A stretch of DNA of 64,000 bases from Kuenenia sp039794105. Its GTDB lineage: Bacteria > Planctomycetota > Brocadiia > Brocadiales > Brocadiaceae. The notes under the pieces are model-generated. The model was given only the letters and a program-made list of their open reading frames with translations. It was not told where the DNA came from and ran no database searches. Position numbers and translations under genes: made by a program. The DNA is taken from NCBI RefSeq assembly GCF_039794105.1, contig NZ_JBDIWA010000002.1:124001-188000 (forward strand). Direction: 5' to 3'. This document shows, piece by piece, positions 1 through 9,414 of the stretch (position 1 is the stretch's first letter; every line of letters begins with the position of its first letter).

Positions 1-561
1 TCGATATATTCTTCCTGAATGGTTTTACCCCGCTTAATTCTTTTGATGAAAAATTACCCCATCTCTTAAGTACCGCTTTTACCCAACCATCACTCCCTAA
101 TATCCACTTTCCCGCTGCTTTTAACTCAGGGTTGTTTTCGTCCTTCATTCCTTCCCGAACAAATTCTAAATACTCCCCTGTAGCACTATTTTTTCTTTTA
201 CGATATATCGGCTTAATTCTAAAAGATATACATCCTTTTCTACCAACATAGCTTTATATCTGCCTTGGAATAGATGTCCAGGCTGTTTGTGCCTTCGGCT
301 AAAATACAAAGCATAATCTCCATTGAGGCGTTGAATTGCACGTGATAAATTAGCATGGGGAGTTTCTAATAAGATATGATAATGGTTGGACATTAATACA
401 AATACATAAACATTAATGCCATATCGACTTTCAATGTTGCCAACAATCTCATAAAACTTTTCCCGATCACGAGTATCAGGAAAAATATCTTCTCTGCGAT
501 TTCCCCGATTCATCACATGGTAAAAAGCCCCTTCAAATTCTATTCTTGCCGGTCTTGCCAT
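1..561 (-). pseudogene. Decayed REP-associated tyrosine transposase (RAYT / Y1_Tnp, IS200-like)
   Basis: The intact N-terminal part (start 561, stop 166, 131 codons) begins MARPARIEFEGAFYHVMNRG and carries the HUH metal-binding motif as NHYHILLE near residue 60, then GHLFQGRYKA and LSRYI, all typical of the Y1 REP transposase family. After LSRYI the family's HLNPVRAG segment is missing. Frame and homology then resume downstream of the stop, in another frame, as EYLEFVREGMKDENNPEL and ILGSDGW, open to the window edge. I read this as an internal deletion plus frameshift in a gene of about 230-300 codons. Such proteins mobilise short palindromic repeats, which are abundant in this window; this copy is probably dead. 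The gene may extend beyond position 1. Confidence 0.75.
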
Positions 562-707
562 GGTTTCATATTATACATATCATGTAAATATTGCCAATAG
601 TCCAGATGTGACCCCTTACCACTGCGAAGGGCTACAAAAAGAGGGGAAATAATTCGATTTCCTCCCCCCATGTCCATGAGAGCAAGCCTTTGCGGTGGAC
701 TGAACTG

Positions 708-3299
708 TTACAAAATTTCCGAATAGGTATCAATTTCAGATATAGCGAAGGGCTTGCCGATATGATACCCCTGGGCATAATCTACCCCGTAGTTCGATAA
801 TAGTTGCACCGTTTCTTCGCATCCCACAAATTCAGCGATGGTCTGTTTCCCCAGCCCACGCGCCACTTCTACCATTGCCCTGACCATGTGCTGGTCTGTA
901 TGGTTGTGTTTTAATTCACTGATAAAGCTCCCGTCTATCTTCAAAAAGTCCACGGGTAATTGTTTGAGGTAACTGAATGAAGAAAAACCAATGCCGAAAT
1001 CATCGAGACCAAACCGGCAGCCCATGTCCTTGAGTGTGGTAATGAGACGATGTGCATCAACCATGTTTTCTATCGTGGCAGTTTCTGTAATTTCAAATAT
1101 GAGGGTTGCAGGATTGATATTGGTAGCCTCAAACTCCTGTTTGATCAAAGGCAATAATTCCGGGTCACTAAATGCCTTGCCAGAGAGATTGACATCGAGG
1201 AATAAGCCTCTGTCAGTAAATTGTTGTTCTGCAATGAGGTGAATGGAGCGGCGAACTACCCAGCGGTCAATGTCACGAATAAGACCGAAACGTTCGGCTA
1301 TAGTGAGAAATTCAGATGGGAAAGTTAATGCGTTATTTTCATCCACCATGCGCAGCAAAGCCTCGTAGCCCATAATCTTCTTATGCCGTATATTCGATAT
1401 CGGTTGTAAATGCAGCACGAATCGATTATTTTTTAATGCATCCCGGATACGTTCCTCCCAGTCCATCCGTAACTCATAATGTATTTTCTGGTCGGGTGAA
1501 TACGTACAAACGCAGTTGCGGCCTTTTTCCTTTGCCCGATACATGGCGAGATCGGCGTAGGTGAGTAATTTTTCCACATCACCTCCATGTTCGGGAAACA
1601 AGGCAATGCCAATGCTGGAAGTAACACTATGTAATCTGTCGTTCTTCCCTTGGAGATTTACTCTCGATAACTCCATGATTTGCATTGCGATTGACTGCGC
1701 CTGATCTGCATCGGTATAAGGGAGGATGATCGCAAATTCATCGCCGCCCAGCCTGGCGATGATATCGGTCTCACGTACCCGCGCTCTTAGCCGATGGGCG
1801 AAATTTATGAGAATTTCATCCCCTTTCTGGTGGCCAAGGGTATCATTAATATATTTGAAGTTGTCCAGGTCGATAAATAACAATGCCCCGTTGGATTCAT
1901 GTCGTTCCATCTGTGCAACCCAGCCCTCCAACTCTTCCCTGAATCGGCGGCGGTTAAAGAGATTGGTGAGCGGGTCATTATTAGCCAGGTGTTCAAGATG
2001 CGCCTCGAACCTCTTGCGTTCGGTAATATCTTCTTTAACTGCAAGGAAGTGGGTAATAACCCCTTCCTGGTTTTTAATGGGAGAGATGGATGCGGATTCC
2101 CAATAAAACACACCCGTCTTCTTTCTATTATAAAATTTTCCCATCCATTCTCCACCTGAGGTTATCACATCCCATAAACGTTTGTACTCTTCAGGTGACG
2201 TTTTGCCTGATTTTAAGAGGCGCGGATTTTGCCCGATAGCTTCTTCTGCAGTATAACCAGTTAGTTGGGTAAATTTAGGATTTACGTATTCGATGGTGCC
2301 TTTTGTGTCGGTAATTACCACAGTGCTTGAGCTTTGTTCGATGGCCTGAGATAGCTTGCGGAGTTGTACTTCTGCCAATTTGCGCTTAGTTTCAGCGAGG
2401 TCAATAGAGTGACCGATGAGCTTTGCCGTGTATGAAATAATAATGCTGACAATAACCATAAATAGAATTGCCAGTAATGATGCCAATAATGCAGGATTAC
2501 TTCTCGATTGCATGGCTATAATGGTATGAAACCAACCCATGATAATGACAGTACCAACCGTAACGGGAAGAAACGCCCGCAACAATCGGGCACGTGTTGA
2601 AGAACCCATCACCAGACACTGTGGCCAGCACCAGAGCCCGGTGACAGATATTAGCCCTATGCCCAAAAATACAAAGGTGATTGCGGTCGTGAGTGCCATC
2701 GGTACTATCGTCCCGCCATAAAGCAGAGGCGTTTTATACAAGTATCCAAGTATTACCACAGATCCTATGGATGCTATTACTATAGCAAGGCATGATGCTA
2801 TATTTTTCATGTACCTTCGGTTTACGGAAGAAAATGATACAAGCGAGACAGAGAAACCAGACAGGAGAAAGTTCGCAGCCGTAATGGGAGACATGACGCC
2901 CATAGGCACTCCGCCTAATGTTTTCGTGGTTACGAGTAGCATTTGGTCAATGCCAAAGTCAATATTGGTTACATATTGGGTGAGGGACAATACATTAAGG
3001 GGTACGACAAAAATTGCGGCAACCCAAGCGATCCACCGGGAAATGAGGTTCATGTGCCAGCGGATCAGGGTAAACAACGTAATGCCCAATACGACGAATA
3101 CTACAGCGGTATTCGGCGCCATAGGGATGTAGTTCGGGCGAATACTGGCTAGCAATTGGGAATTCGATATCCAGCCTAATAATCCTATTGCGCCCACACC
3201 GGCGACTACCCCACTGCAAATTTGCGCAGCGAGGCTAACTGTGTTTATGGAAGGAAAGGTAGACTTTCTATCTGTTTCCATGTGTCGACTGACCATCAT
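708..3299 (-). CDS. Membrane-anchored PAS-GGDEF-EAL c-di-GMP turnover protein
   Basis: 863 aa. Residues 20-300 hold about eight hydrophobic segments forming an integral membrane sensory region. A PAS domain follows (about 315-430), then a GGDEF diguanylate cyclase domain with intact GGDEF near residue 520 and an RETD inhibitory I-site five residues before it, then an EAL phosphodiesterase domain (about 610-860) with YEALLR, EITETA, DDFGIGFSS, LKIDGSFI and AQGYHIGKPF. Both catalytic halves look competent, so the net activity cannot be told from sequence. The membrane region may sense a ligand or the redox state. The start is uncertain: ATGs at 3299, 3296 and 3281 are all possible, and none has a clear ribosome binding site. 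It is transcribed alone. Confidence 0.92.
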   Translation of the reverse strand: MMVSRHMETDRKSTFPSINTVSLAAQICSGVVAGVGAIGLLGWISNSQLLASIRPNYIPMAPNTAVVFVVLGITLFTLIRWHMNLISRWIAWVAAIFVVPLNVLSLTQYVTNIDFGIDQMLLVTTKTLGGVPMGVMSPITAANFLLSGFSVSLVSFSSVNRRYMKNIASCLAIVIASIGSVVILGYLYKTPLLYGGTIVPMALTTAITFVFLGIGLISVTGLWCWPQCLVMGSSTRARLLRAFLPVTVGTVIIMGWFHTIIAMQSRSNPALLASLLAILFMVIVSIIISYTAKLIGHSIDLAETKRKLAEVQLRKLSQAIEQSSSTVVITDTKGTIEYVNPKFTQLTGYTAEEAIGQNPRLLKSGKTSPEEYKRLWDVITSGGEWMGKFYNRKKTGVFYWESASISPIKNQEGVITHFLAVKEDITERKRFEAHLEHLANNDPLTNLFNRRRFREELEGWVAQMERHESNGALLFIDLDNFKYINDTLGHQKGDEILINFAHRLRARVRETDIIARLGGDEFAIILPYTDADQAQSIAMQIMELSRVNLQGKNDRLHSVTSSIGIALFPEHGGDVEKLLTYADLAMYRAKEKGRNCVCTYSPDQKIHYELRMDWEERIRDALKNNRFVLHLQPISNIRHKKIMGYEALLRMVDENNALTFPSEFLTIAERFGLIRDIDRWVVRRSIHLIAEQQFTDRGLFLDVNLSGKAFSDPELLPLIKQEFEATNINPATLIFEITETATIENMVDAHRLITTLKDMGCRFGLDDFGIGFSSFSYLKQLPVDFLKIDGSFISELKHNHTDQHMVRAMVEVARGLGKQTIAEFVGCEETVQLLSNYGVDYAQGYHIGKPFAISEIDTYSEIL

Positions 3300-3407
3300 A
3301 AATGTTTTAAGGAGGAATATAATTACTTTTTAACCCCAAAGTATAGGGAAACTACCTGTTCATCATTAAAAATGTACCCAATTTTTTGTCTTCATTTTAA
3401 TCTTAAT

Positions 3408-3740
3408 TTACTCCGCTTTCCACAATTCACAATTTCCAACGCTTTGATCACCCTGACAATCCCTGCCATCAGTAAACAGCAGTATAATTTTTTCTTCTGT
3501 AACAAATCCATTTCCTCCTATAAATCCCCTGCATAGTACTGACTTCTCAATTTCAAATTCTATATTATCGCCGGATACCGTTCCGGTTAATTTCCCAAAC
3601 TGACGGCCATTTGCCAATATCATTCCCGATATAATATCGTCGGTTTGTGTTGTGGTTATTGATACATCTAAATCCCATATACACGTTTTTAAATATCCTT
3701 TCCATGCGCCAGCCATGCCTGATGTTTCATCTTTTTCCAA
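3408..3740 (-). CDS. Small beta-rich hypothetical protein downstream of the HD-GYP gene
   Basis: 110 aa, not recognised as a named family. It has AWKGYLKTCIWDLDVSIT near the start and KLTGTVSGDNIEFEIEKS in the middle: alternating hydrophobic/polar strands with glycine turns, which suggests a small beta-barrel or lipocalin-like fold. Three cysteines are spread through the protein and there is no signal peptide. It starts 16 bp after the stop of the HD-GYP gene on the same strand, so the two are probably co-transcribed and it may be an accessory or sensor partner. The reading frame is complete and its composition resembles neighbouring genes, which favours a real gene. Function unknown. Confidence 0.6.
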   Translation of the reverse strand: MEKDETSGMAGAWKGYLKTCIWDLDVSITTTQTDDIISGMILANGRQFGKLTGTVSGDNIEFEIEKSVLCRGFIGGNGFVTEEKIILLFTDGRDCQGDQSVGNCELWKAE

Positions 3741-3756
3741 ATAAATACTTCCGATA

Positions 3757-4944
3757 TTAATAATATCTTACACATTCTATTTCCATGCGATTGTCATAGC
3801 GCAAATCAATATCCATGGGTTTAATGGGATTGTTTTTTTTATCGTGCATAATTTTTATTTTAGGCCTTAAAATATTCTCTTCGCTTACCGACATTACGTA
3901 ACCGGTGAATCCTTTATACAGGCCGTTTTTAATACTGATTTCAGAACCTATCGGATATTTGGGTATGATACTTAAAAAAGCATCCGTTAATTCCTTGTTA
4001 AAGTGTGTACCAGCTTCTTTTTTTATTAGGTCATAAACTATATCGGGGGGGATTCCGGGACGGAACGGACGGTCTGAAATGCAGGCATCGTAAACATCTG
4101 CAATGGTGGCAATCTCGGCAACCATAATCAACTTTCCATGTTCTTCGTATGTTATTTTGTTGTTATTAACCTTATTAGCGCCGATCAGGCCGCGCGGATA
4201 ACCTTTTCCATCCTGTCTTTCATGGTGCTGGTATGGTATGTGCGCTGAGATTAAGCCTATATTGTCATTATCCCGTAACAGTTCATATCCGTAAACAGTA
4301 TGTTGTTTTATCAAATCATACTCTTCCGGGGTTAATATATCCGGCTTGTTTAATATTTTCTCATTCACAAAAATCTTACCTATATCATGGAGAAATTCGC
4401 CAATTGCCAGTTGCTTCATTTTTACATCGCTGAGGCATAGTTTTTTGGCAAGGACAAGTGAGATTACAGCAGAATCAACTGAATGTTCGTAGGTATAATT
4501 ATCGACAGATTTTATTGAATTCAATCCTGACAACAGGTCATGGCTCAGAACTTCCTCAAGAAAGTAATGGATGTGTTTAATCAACTGATTAAATGCAGGG
4601 CTTTCCAGAAAATTCTTTTTGATTTTTGTATGTATGCATTTAATTATTCCTTCTTGTGTTTCCGCTTCTATATTTACTAAGGAATTTCTGGTTGTTTCGT
4701 AAACTTTCAAAATATCCTTTGTTGCCATCATACGAATTTTATCGGAAATCGGGTCTTCAATAACGATATCTTCCGTATTTTTGTCTTCTATAAAAACATT
4801 CAAAAAGCCCCTTTTTTTCAAAATATCTATGTAGGTACTGGTTAATTTTACACCTTTTTTTAACAAAATTTCGTAATTATCTCCGTATATCGTCTTGCCG
4901 AGGATCATTCCTTGTGTAACTTCAGTAACTCTTTTTTTTATCAT
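3757..4944 (-). CDS. HD-GYP domain c-di-GMP phosphodiesterase
   Basis: 395 aa. The N-terminal 100 residues resemble the DUF3391-type domain often found before HD-GYP (MIKKRVTEVTQGMILGKTIY at the start). The HD-GYP domain spans about residues 140-325 and has FLHDIGKIFV near 186 and HHERQDGKGYPRGL near 246, so the metal-binding HD and the GYP signature are intact. This family hydrolyses c-di-GMP to pGpG or GMP. There is no membrane segment, so it should be cytosolic. It probably forms a two-gene unit with the small protein 16 bp downstream. With the GGDEF-EAL gene next to it, it forms a local c-di-GMP turnover cluster. Confidence 0.92.
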   Translation of the reverse strand: MIKKRVTEVTQGMILGKTIYGDNYEILLKKGVKLTSTYIDILKKRGFLNVFIEDKNTEDIVIEDPISDKIRMMATKDILKVYETTRNSLVNIEAETQEGIIKCIHTKIKKNFLESPAFNQLIKHIHYFLEEVLSHDLLSGLNSIKSVDNYTYEHSVDSAVISLVLAKKLCLSDVKMKQLAIGEFLHDIGKIFVNEKILNKPDILTPEEYDLIKQHTVYGYELLRDNDNIGLISAHIPYQHHERQDGKGYPRGLIGANKVNNNKITYEEHGKLIMVAEIATIADVYDACISDRPFRPGIPPDIVYDLIKKEAGTHFNKELTDAFLSIIPKYPIGSEISIKNGLYKGFTGYVMSVSEENILRPKIKIMHDKKNNPIKPMDIDLRYDNRMEIECVRYY

Positions 4945-4974
4945 ATAATATTGCTCATTCCATAGGGGAAAATA

Positions 4975-5104
4975 GGGTCACACCTTGATTAGTGATTTTA
5001 CCTTTTACAATTGTTTATTGGCTTCATCTTCTTTAAATATCTTTTATTTCATAGTAGCTACTCTCGTACCCTCCGACTTATAATCACTGATCAGGGTGTG
5101 ACCC
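4975..5104. repeat. 130-bp inverted-repeat element
   Basis: Arms of 26 bp at 4975-5000 and 5079-5104 (GGGTCACACCTTGATTAGTG and its near-complement) match at 23 of 26 positions around an AT-rich 78-bp centre without an ORF. It looks like a small non-autonomous element. It sits upstream of the HD-GYP gene. Confidence 0.6.
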
Positions 5105-5126
5105 CAAACCTCATGTTTGCAACCTG

Positions 5127-5393
5127 GACCCGTCTGGGAGCATTCCCGATTTTTTGTAACCCGTCATTTTAGTAGGATGAAAAAAGAATATCGAACCGCA
5201 GAACAAGGAATTTCGAATTACAACCGTAGAGATGCACGGCCGTGCGTCTCTACTTCGACATTCATTATTCCTTGTTCAATATTCGATATTCTTTTTTTCC
5301 CGTGTAGTTTATTGTTGGGTCAGCTCCGAGTGACCCATCCTGCATAAATAATAAGCTTTTTTACAAAAAATCGGGAATGCACCCGACCCGTCT
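5127..5393. mobile_element. 249-bp MITE-like element with 9-bp target site duplication and nested palindromes
   Basis: Terminal inverted repeats of 24 bp at 5136-5159 and 5361-5384 (starting GGGAGCATTCCCGATTTTTT) match at 23 of 24 positions. The element is flanked by the perfect direct repeat GACCCGTCT at 5127-5135 and 5385-5393, the footprint expected of transposition. Nested inside are a second inverted repeat of about 33 bp (around 5175-5210 and 5268-5300) and a 28-bp palindrome at 5226-5253 with core GCACGGCCGTGC. No transposase ORF is present, so it must have been moved in trans. A second copy with the same ends lies at 63208-63366. Confidence 0.75.
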
Positions 5394-5417
5394 GGAGTCT
5401 GCGCATTTTAGTCTTTG

Positions 5418-7121
5418 TCATTTCCCTTCCGCCTTTTGCTCCTTTGCCCATGTATCACGCAGTAGCGCCGTTCTGTTAAAAACAGGTTTTTTACTGGCGG
5501 TGTCTTTTTCATCAACGCAAAAATAACCTAAGCGCTCAAATTGGTAACGGCTCCCTGGTTTAGCATCTGCCAGACCAGGTTCTACACGGCATTTAGCTAT
5601 TATTTCCAGGGAATTCGGGTTCAGAAACTTCTTGAAATCGGTTTCTTCTTTTTCGCCGCATGGGGATTCCTTTATGAATAGATGGTCGTACAAACGCACT
5701 TCTGCTTCAATTGAATGTTCGGCAGAAACCCAATGTATTGTGCTCTTTACTTTACGGCCATCAGGTGCGGAACCGCCCCGTGTTTCCGGATCATAGGTGC
5801 AATGCAATTCTTTAATTTCGCCGGTTACTTCGTCTTTTATTGCCTTTATGCAGGTAATGAAATAGGCGTAGCGTAAACGGACTTCACGCCCAGGGGCAAG
5901 GCGAAAGAATTTTTTGGGCGGTTCTTCATAAAAATCGTCCCGTTCTATATATAAAACCCTGGAAAAAGGCGCCTTTCGCGTCCCCATATTTGGGTCTTCC
6001 GGATTGTTTATACACTCCAATTCTTCCACATGCCCCTCGGGGTAATTAACAATGACTACCTTAAGCGGGCGCAATACTGCCATTACCCGGAGAGCATGTT
6101 TATTCAGGTCTTCACGGACAAAGTGTTCCAGCAGTGCGATATCAACCATGCTCTCTCTCTTTGCCACTCCAATTCGTTCGCAGAAATTGCGTATTGCTTC
6201 CGGTGTATATCCCCTCCTTCGCATGCCTGAAATAGTAGGCATTCTTGGGTCGTCCCACCCGCTTACCTGTTTTCCCTCTACCAGTTCAAGTAACTTTCTC
6301 TTGCTCATCACGGTATAGCTGAGGTTGAGGCGTGCAAACTCTATTTGTTGCGGATGGCATTGGACCCCCAGCGTGTCGAGTATCCAATCATACAGGGGGC
6401 GATGGTTTTCAAATTCTGTTGTGCATATGGAATGCGTGATCCCTTCAATGGAATCGGAAAGGCCGTGGGCAAAGTCGTACATCGGATAAATACACCATGT
6501 ATCGCCGGTTCTGTGATGCTTTGCACGCCGGATGCGATAGATAGCAGGATCTCTCATGTTTAAATTGGGAGATGACATATCAATTTTTGCGCGAAGCACA
6601 TGAGCGCCATCCGCAAACTCTCCGTTGCGCATGCGTGTAAATAAATCAAGATTTTCTTCTATGGTTCGTGTGCGATAGGGGCTATCCTTTCCCGGTTGAG
6701 TCAAGGTGCCGCGGTGCTCTCTTATCTCGTCAGCGCTAAGACTGCATACATAGGCCTTGCCTAGCCGTATCAACTGTACCGCATACTCATACAGCTTTTC
6801 AAAATAATCGGATGTGTAATAAAGATGCGTTCCCCAGTCAAAGCCTAACCAATGTACATCGTTTTTAATTGCCTCAACATATTCAATTTCCTCTTTGCAA
6901 GGGTTTGTATCATCAAACCGCAGGTGGCATACACCGCCTTTATTTTCAAGGGCAATGCCAAAGTTTAGACAGATTGATTTTGCGTGCCCGATGTGCAGGT
7001 ATCCGTTTGGTTCTGGAGGAAAGCGTGTAATCACCCTGCCGCCGTGTTTATTCGTTTTTATATCTTCCGCAATAATTTCCCTTATAAAATCAATCCCGGG
7101 AGCAGGACTATCTGTAGACAT
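5418..7121 (-). CDS. glnS: Glutaminyl-tRNA synthetase
   Basis: 567 aa, class I aminoacyl-tRNA synthetase charging tRNA-Gln with glutamine. The N-terminal catalytic core has RFPPEPNGYLHIGHAKS near residue 35-50 (the HIGH motif) and VMSKRKL near 270 (the KMSKS loop), followed by the two-part beta-barrel anticodon-binding domain characteristic of GlnRS. Length matches the bacterial family (about 550-570). FDDTNP and DDPRMPTI strongly favour GlnRS over GluRS. Direct charging of Gln by GlnRS implies that the GatCAB route is not the only way to Gln-tRNA here. The gene stands alone, with repeat elements on both sides. Confidence 0.96.
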   Translation of the reverse strand: MSTDSPAPGIDFIREIIAEDIKTNKHGGRVITRFPPEPNGYLHIGHAKSICLNFGIALENKGGVCHLRFDDTNPCKEEIEYVEAIKNDVHWLGFDWGTHLYYTSDYFEKLYEYAVQLIRLGKAYVCSLSADEIREHRGTLTQPGKDSPYRTRTIEENLDLFTRMRNGEFADGAHVLRAKIDMSSPNLNMRDPAIYRIRRAKHHRTGDTWCIYPMYDFAHGLSDSIEGITHSICTTEFENHRPLYDWILDTLGVQCHPQQIEFARLNLSYTVMSKRKLLELVEGKQVSGWDDPRMPTISGMRRRGYTPEAIRNFCERIGVAKRESMVDIALLEHFVREDLNKHALRVMAVLRPLKVVIVNYPEGHVEELECINNPEDPNMGTRKAPFSRVLYIERDDFYEEPPKKFFRLAPGREVRLRYAYFITCIKAIKDEVTGEIKELHCTYDPETRGGSAPDGRKVKSTIHWVSAEHSIEAEVRLYDHLFIKESPCGEKEETDFKKFLNPNSLEIIAKCRVEPGLADAKPGSRYQFERLGYFCVDEKDTASKKPVFNRTALLRDTWAKEQKAEGK

Positions 7122-7209
7122 ATTATTTCACTCCTTTGCGACCGAAGACCATGGATATTCCATTCTTTTGAATTAAAGGTTGAATTTTATCATTCTAACA
7201 CCATTAAGC

Positions 7210-7312
7210 AACAGCATTTTTAGGTGCGTTTGTTTTGGTAGAGACGCACGGCCGTGCGTCTCTACCCGGTGTAATAAGGCAATTAACAATATATACAGGT
7301 AAAAATGCTGTT
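7210..7312. repeat. Nested inverted-repeat element between glnS and the ABC exporter gene
   Basis: Perfect 13-bp outer arms (AACAGCATTTTTA, 7210-7222, and its complement, 7300-7312) enclose a perfect 30-bp palindrome at 7237-7266 with core GCACGGCCGTGC. The inner palindrome is nearly identical to that at 5226-5253. No ORF. It would fold into a strong stem in RNA or a cruciform in DNA. Confidence 0.7.
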
Positions 7313-7387
7313 TATCATTGTTTGTACAAGACTTCTTCTCTAAAATGAAGTTTTTATTCTCAATTATGTTAGCGTTTAGGAATTTCA

Positions 7388-9169
7388 ATGTTAATACGTT
7401 TTATGAAAAAATTGAAAAAACTTTGGCAAAGAAGCATTGTTTACAGGGTCTTTGTAAAGAAATACCGGCGCTATTTTATTATTGGGGCAATCTCGCTCAT
7501 TACTGTGGATATCATTAATATATTTCCCCCCCTTATTATAAAAAAAACAATAGATATGCTTTCCGGTGATGGCAGCATGCGAGGCATTGCATATTATATA
7601 GGCTTATTTCTCCTGGCTACATTTTTCCAGGGGGCATGTCGCTATGTGTGGCGGATATATTTCATAGGAACGTCTTTTCGGTGCGAGCATGACCTCCGTA
7701 TGGCTTTTTTTAAGCATATAGAAACACAATCACAGCGTTTTTTCCAGAAGTATAAAACTGGCGATCTGATGTCCAGGGCTACAAACGATATGAATGCCAT
7801 CCGTATGGCAGTGGGGCCGGGATTATTAATCGGGCTTGACGCCTTGTTGTATTTTATAGTTATTCCACCAATTATTATCTGGTTGTCCCCCAAACTATCA
7901 TTATTTACCTGTATATTGATGCCCTTAACGCCTTTTATTGCTTATAAAATCAGGAATGTTATTGACCGTCAGTTTTGTAGCGTACAGGAACAATTTTCAA
8001 AGATCAGTGAAAAGGTCAGGGAAGGCATTTCCGGTATCCGTGTGGTAAAGTCATTTAACATTTCTCAACAAGAAGAAGCGGTTTTGCGGGAATTGTCAGG
8101 AGATTTTGTAAAGAAAAATCTTAAGCTTGCCATTCCGCAGTCTCTTTTGGGCCCAGCCTTTGAGTATATTACTTATTTGGGAATAATTATGTTGCTTTGT
8201 ATTGGCGGAAGGATGGTCATTCAAGGCGATATTACGCTTGGCACGCTGGTCGCCTTTCAAAGTTACATATCAATGATGATTTGGCCTATGACGGCTGTAG
8301 GTTGGTGTGTCTCATTATTGCAGCGCGGCAATGCGTCTATGAAACGTATTGATGAGGTGATGGAGGAAAAGCCTGAGATCGACAAGCACCCTGTAACAAG
8401 TAAAAAAGTAACCTTGAAAGGAGATATTGAGTTCAGGGACGTACATTTTCAATATTATAAACAGGATAAATGGATATTAAAGGGCATACACCTTAAAATA
8501 CGCGCTGGACAACGTGTGGCAATTGTAGGGTCTATCGGCAGCGGTAAAACAACGTTGTTAAGCCTTTTGCCCCGGATACTATCAGTAAAAGCCGGGACGG
8601 TGTTTATAGACGGGATGGATATCAATGTTATGGATGTTACATTGTTGCGCAGGTGTATTGGTTTTGTCCCTCAGGAGGCATTTCTGTTTTCTGAACGAAT
8701 TGCAGATGCTATTTTGTTTGGCAATGCACGGGCGGGTACTGATGAAAACTTGAGAGAACTTGCCCGTATGGTAAAACTGGAGGCAGAAATCCAAAAACTA
8801 CCCGAGCAGTATGAAAGTTATTTAGGCGAACGCGGGGTTAATTTGTCGGGCGGGCAGAAGCAAAGATTAACCATTGCGCGTGCACTGGCGGTAAATCCGG
8901 ACATTATTATTATGGATGATTGCCTCTCTGCGGTGGATGTTCAGGGGGAACATTTTATTCTGCACAACATAGCGACAAAATTTCCCGGCAAAACACTCAT
9001 TATTGTTACACACAGATTACCGGCTATCAGGGATTTTGATGTAATTGTTGTTATGAAAGAGGGCATGATTGTTGAGAAGGGCACACATGCAGAGCTTATG
9101 AAAATGAACGGGGAATATTCGGCGCTTTACAGGAAAGAGGAGCTGGAAGAAGGCATAGAAATATTGTAG
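7388..9169 (+). CDS. ABC exporter half-transporter with degenerate catalytic site (YheI/BmrC/TM287-like)
   Basis: 593 aa: six-helix membrane domain (about residues 25-310) followed by a nucleotide-binding domain. Walker A is GSIGSGKTT near 382, the signature LSGGQKQR near 483, and Walker B IIIMDDCLSAVD near 505. The residue after the Walker B aspartate is Asp instead of the catalytic Glu, which in known heterodimeric exporters (BmrC, TM287) marks the degenerate half. The matching half with a normal Glu is at 42803-44617. Together they would export lipids, peptides or drugs across the inner membrane. Start at the ATG at 7388; an ATG five codons later is possible. The stop codon TAG lies inside the repeat beginning at 9166. 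Confidence 0.88.
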   Translation: MLIRFMKKLKKLWQRSIVYRVFVKKYRRYFIIGAISLITVDIINIFPPLIIKKTIDMLSGDGSMRGIAYYIGLFLLATFFQGACRYVWRIYFIGTSFRCEHDLRMAFFKHIETQSQRFFQKYKTGDLMSRATNDMNAIRMAVGPGLLIGLDALLYFIVIPPIIIWLSPKLSLFTCILMPLTPFIAYKIRNVIDRQFCSVQEQFSKISEKVREGISGIRVVKSFNISQQEEAVLRELSGDFVKKNLKLAIPQSLLGPAFEYITYLGIIMLLCIGGRMVIQGDITLGTLVAFQSYISMMIWPMTAVGWCVSLLQRGNASMKRIDEVMEEKPEIDKHPVTSKKVTLKGDIEFRDVHFQYYKQDKWILKGIHLKIRAGQRVAIVGSIGSGKTTLLSLLPRILSVKAGTVFIDGMDINVMDVTLLRRCIGFVPQEAFLFSERIADAILFGNARAGTDENLRELARMVKLEAEIQKLPEQYESYLGERGVNLSGGQKQRLTIARALAVNPDIIIMDDCLSAVDVQGEHFILHNIATKFPGKTLIIVTHRLPAIRDFDVIVVMKEGMIVEKGTHAELMKMNGEYSALYRKEELEEGIEIL

Positions 9170-9239
9170 GTGCGAAGCATTTGCTATAAATTGTCATAAA
9201 TGCGCTCAAACCCAAAACGGGCTAATGCTTCGCCCCTGC
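9166..9239. repeat. 74-bp inverted repeat overlapping the ABC gene stop codon (copy 1)
   Basis: Arms GTAGGTGCGAAGCATTTGC (9166-9184) and GCTAATGCTTCGCCCCTGC (9221-9239) are imperfect complements around a 36-bp AT-rich loop. A second, better preserved copy is at 17757-17829. The TAG within the first arm is the stop codon of the upstream exporter gene. The stem-loop could protect or terminate the transcript. Confidence 0.7.
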
Positions 9240-9414
9240 TTAAATGTATAGGAATTTCAATCGTAACGCTTTGGTTTTTTTTAAGTAACGGCGAAGTATT
9301 TGAAGGGATTTAAGGGGGCGTGCTATAAATTACGCTGAGTAGTCGCGTCCGATTCAGCCTTCCGAAATTAGCTGTATACATTGGTTGAAAAGCGGGAATA
9401 AAACCACAAAACGG

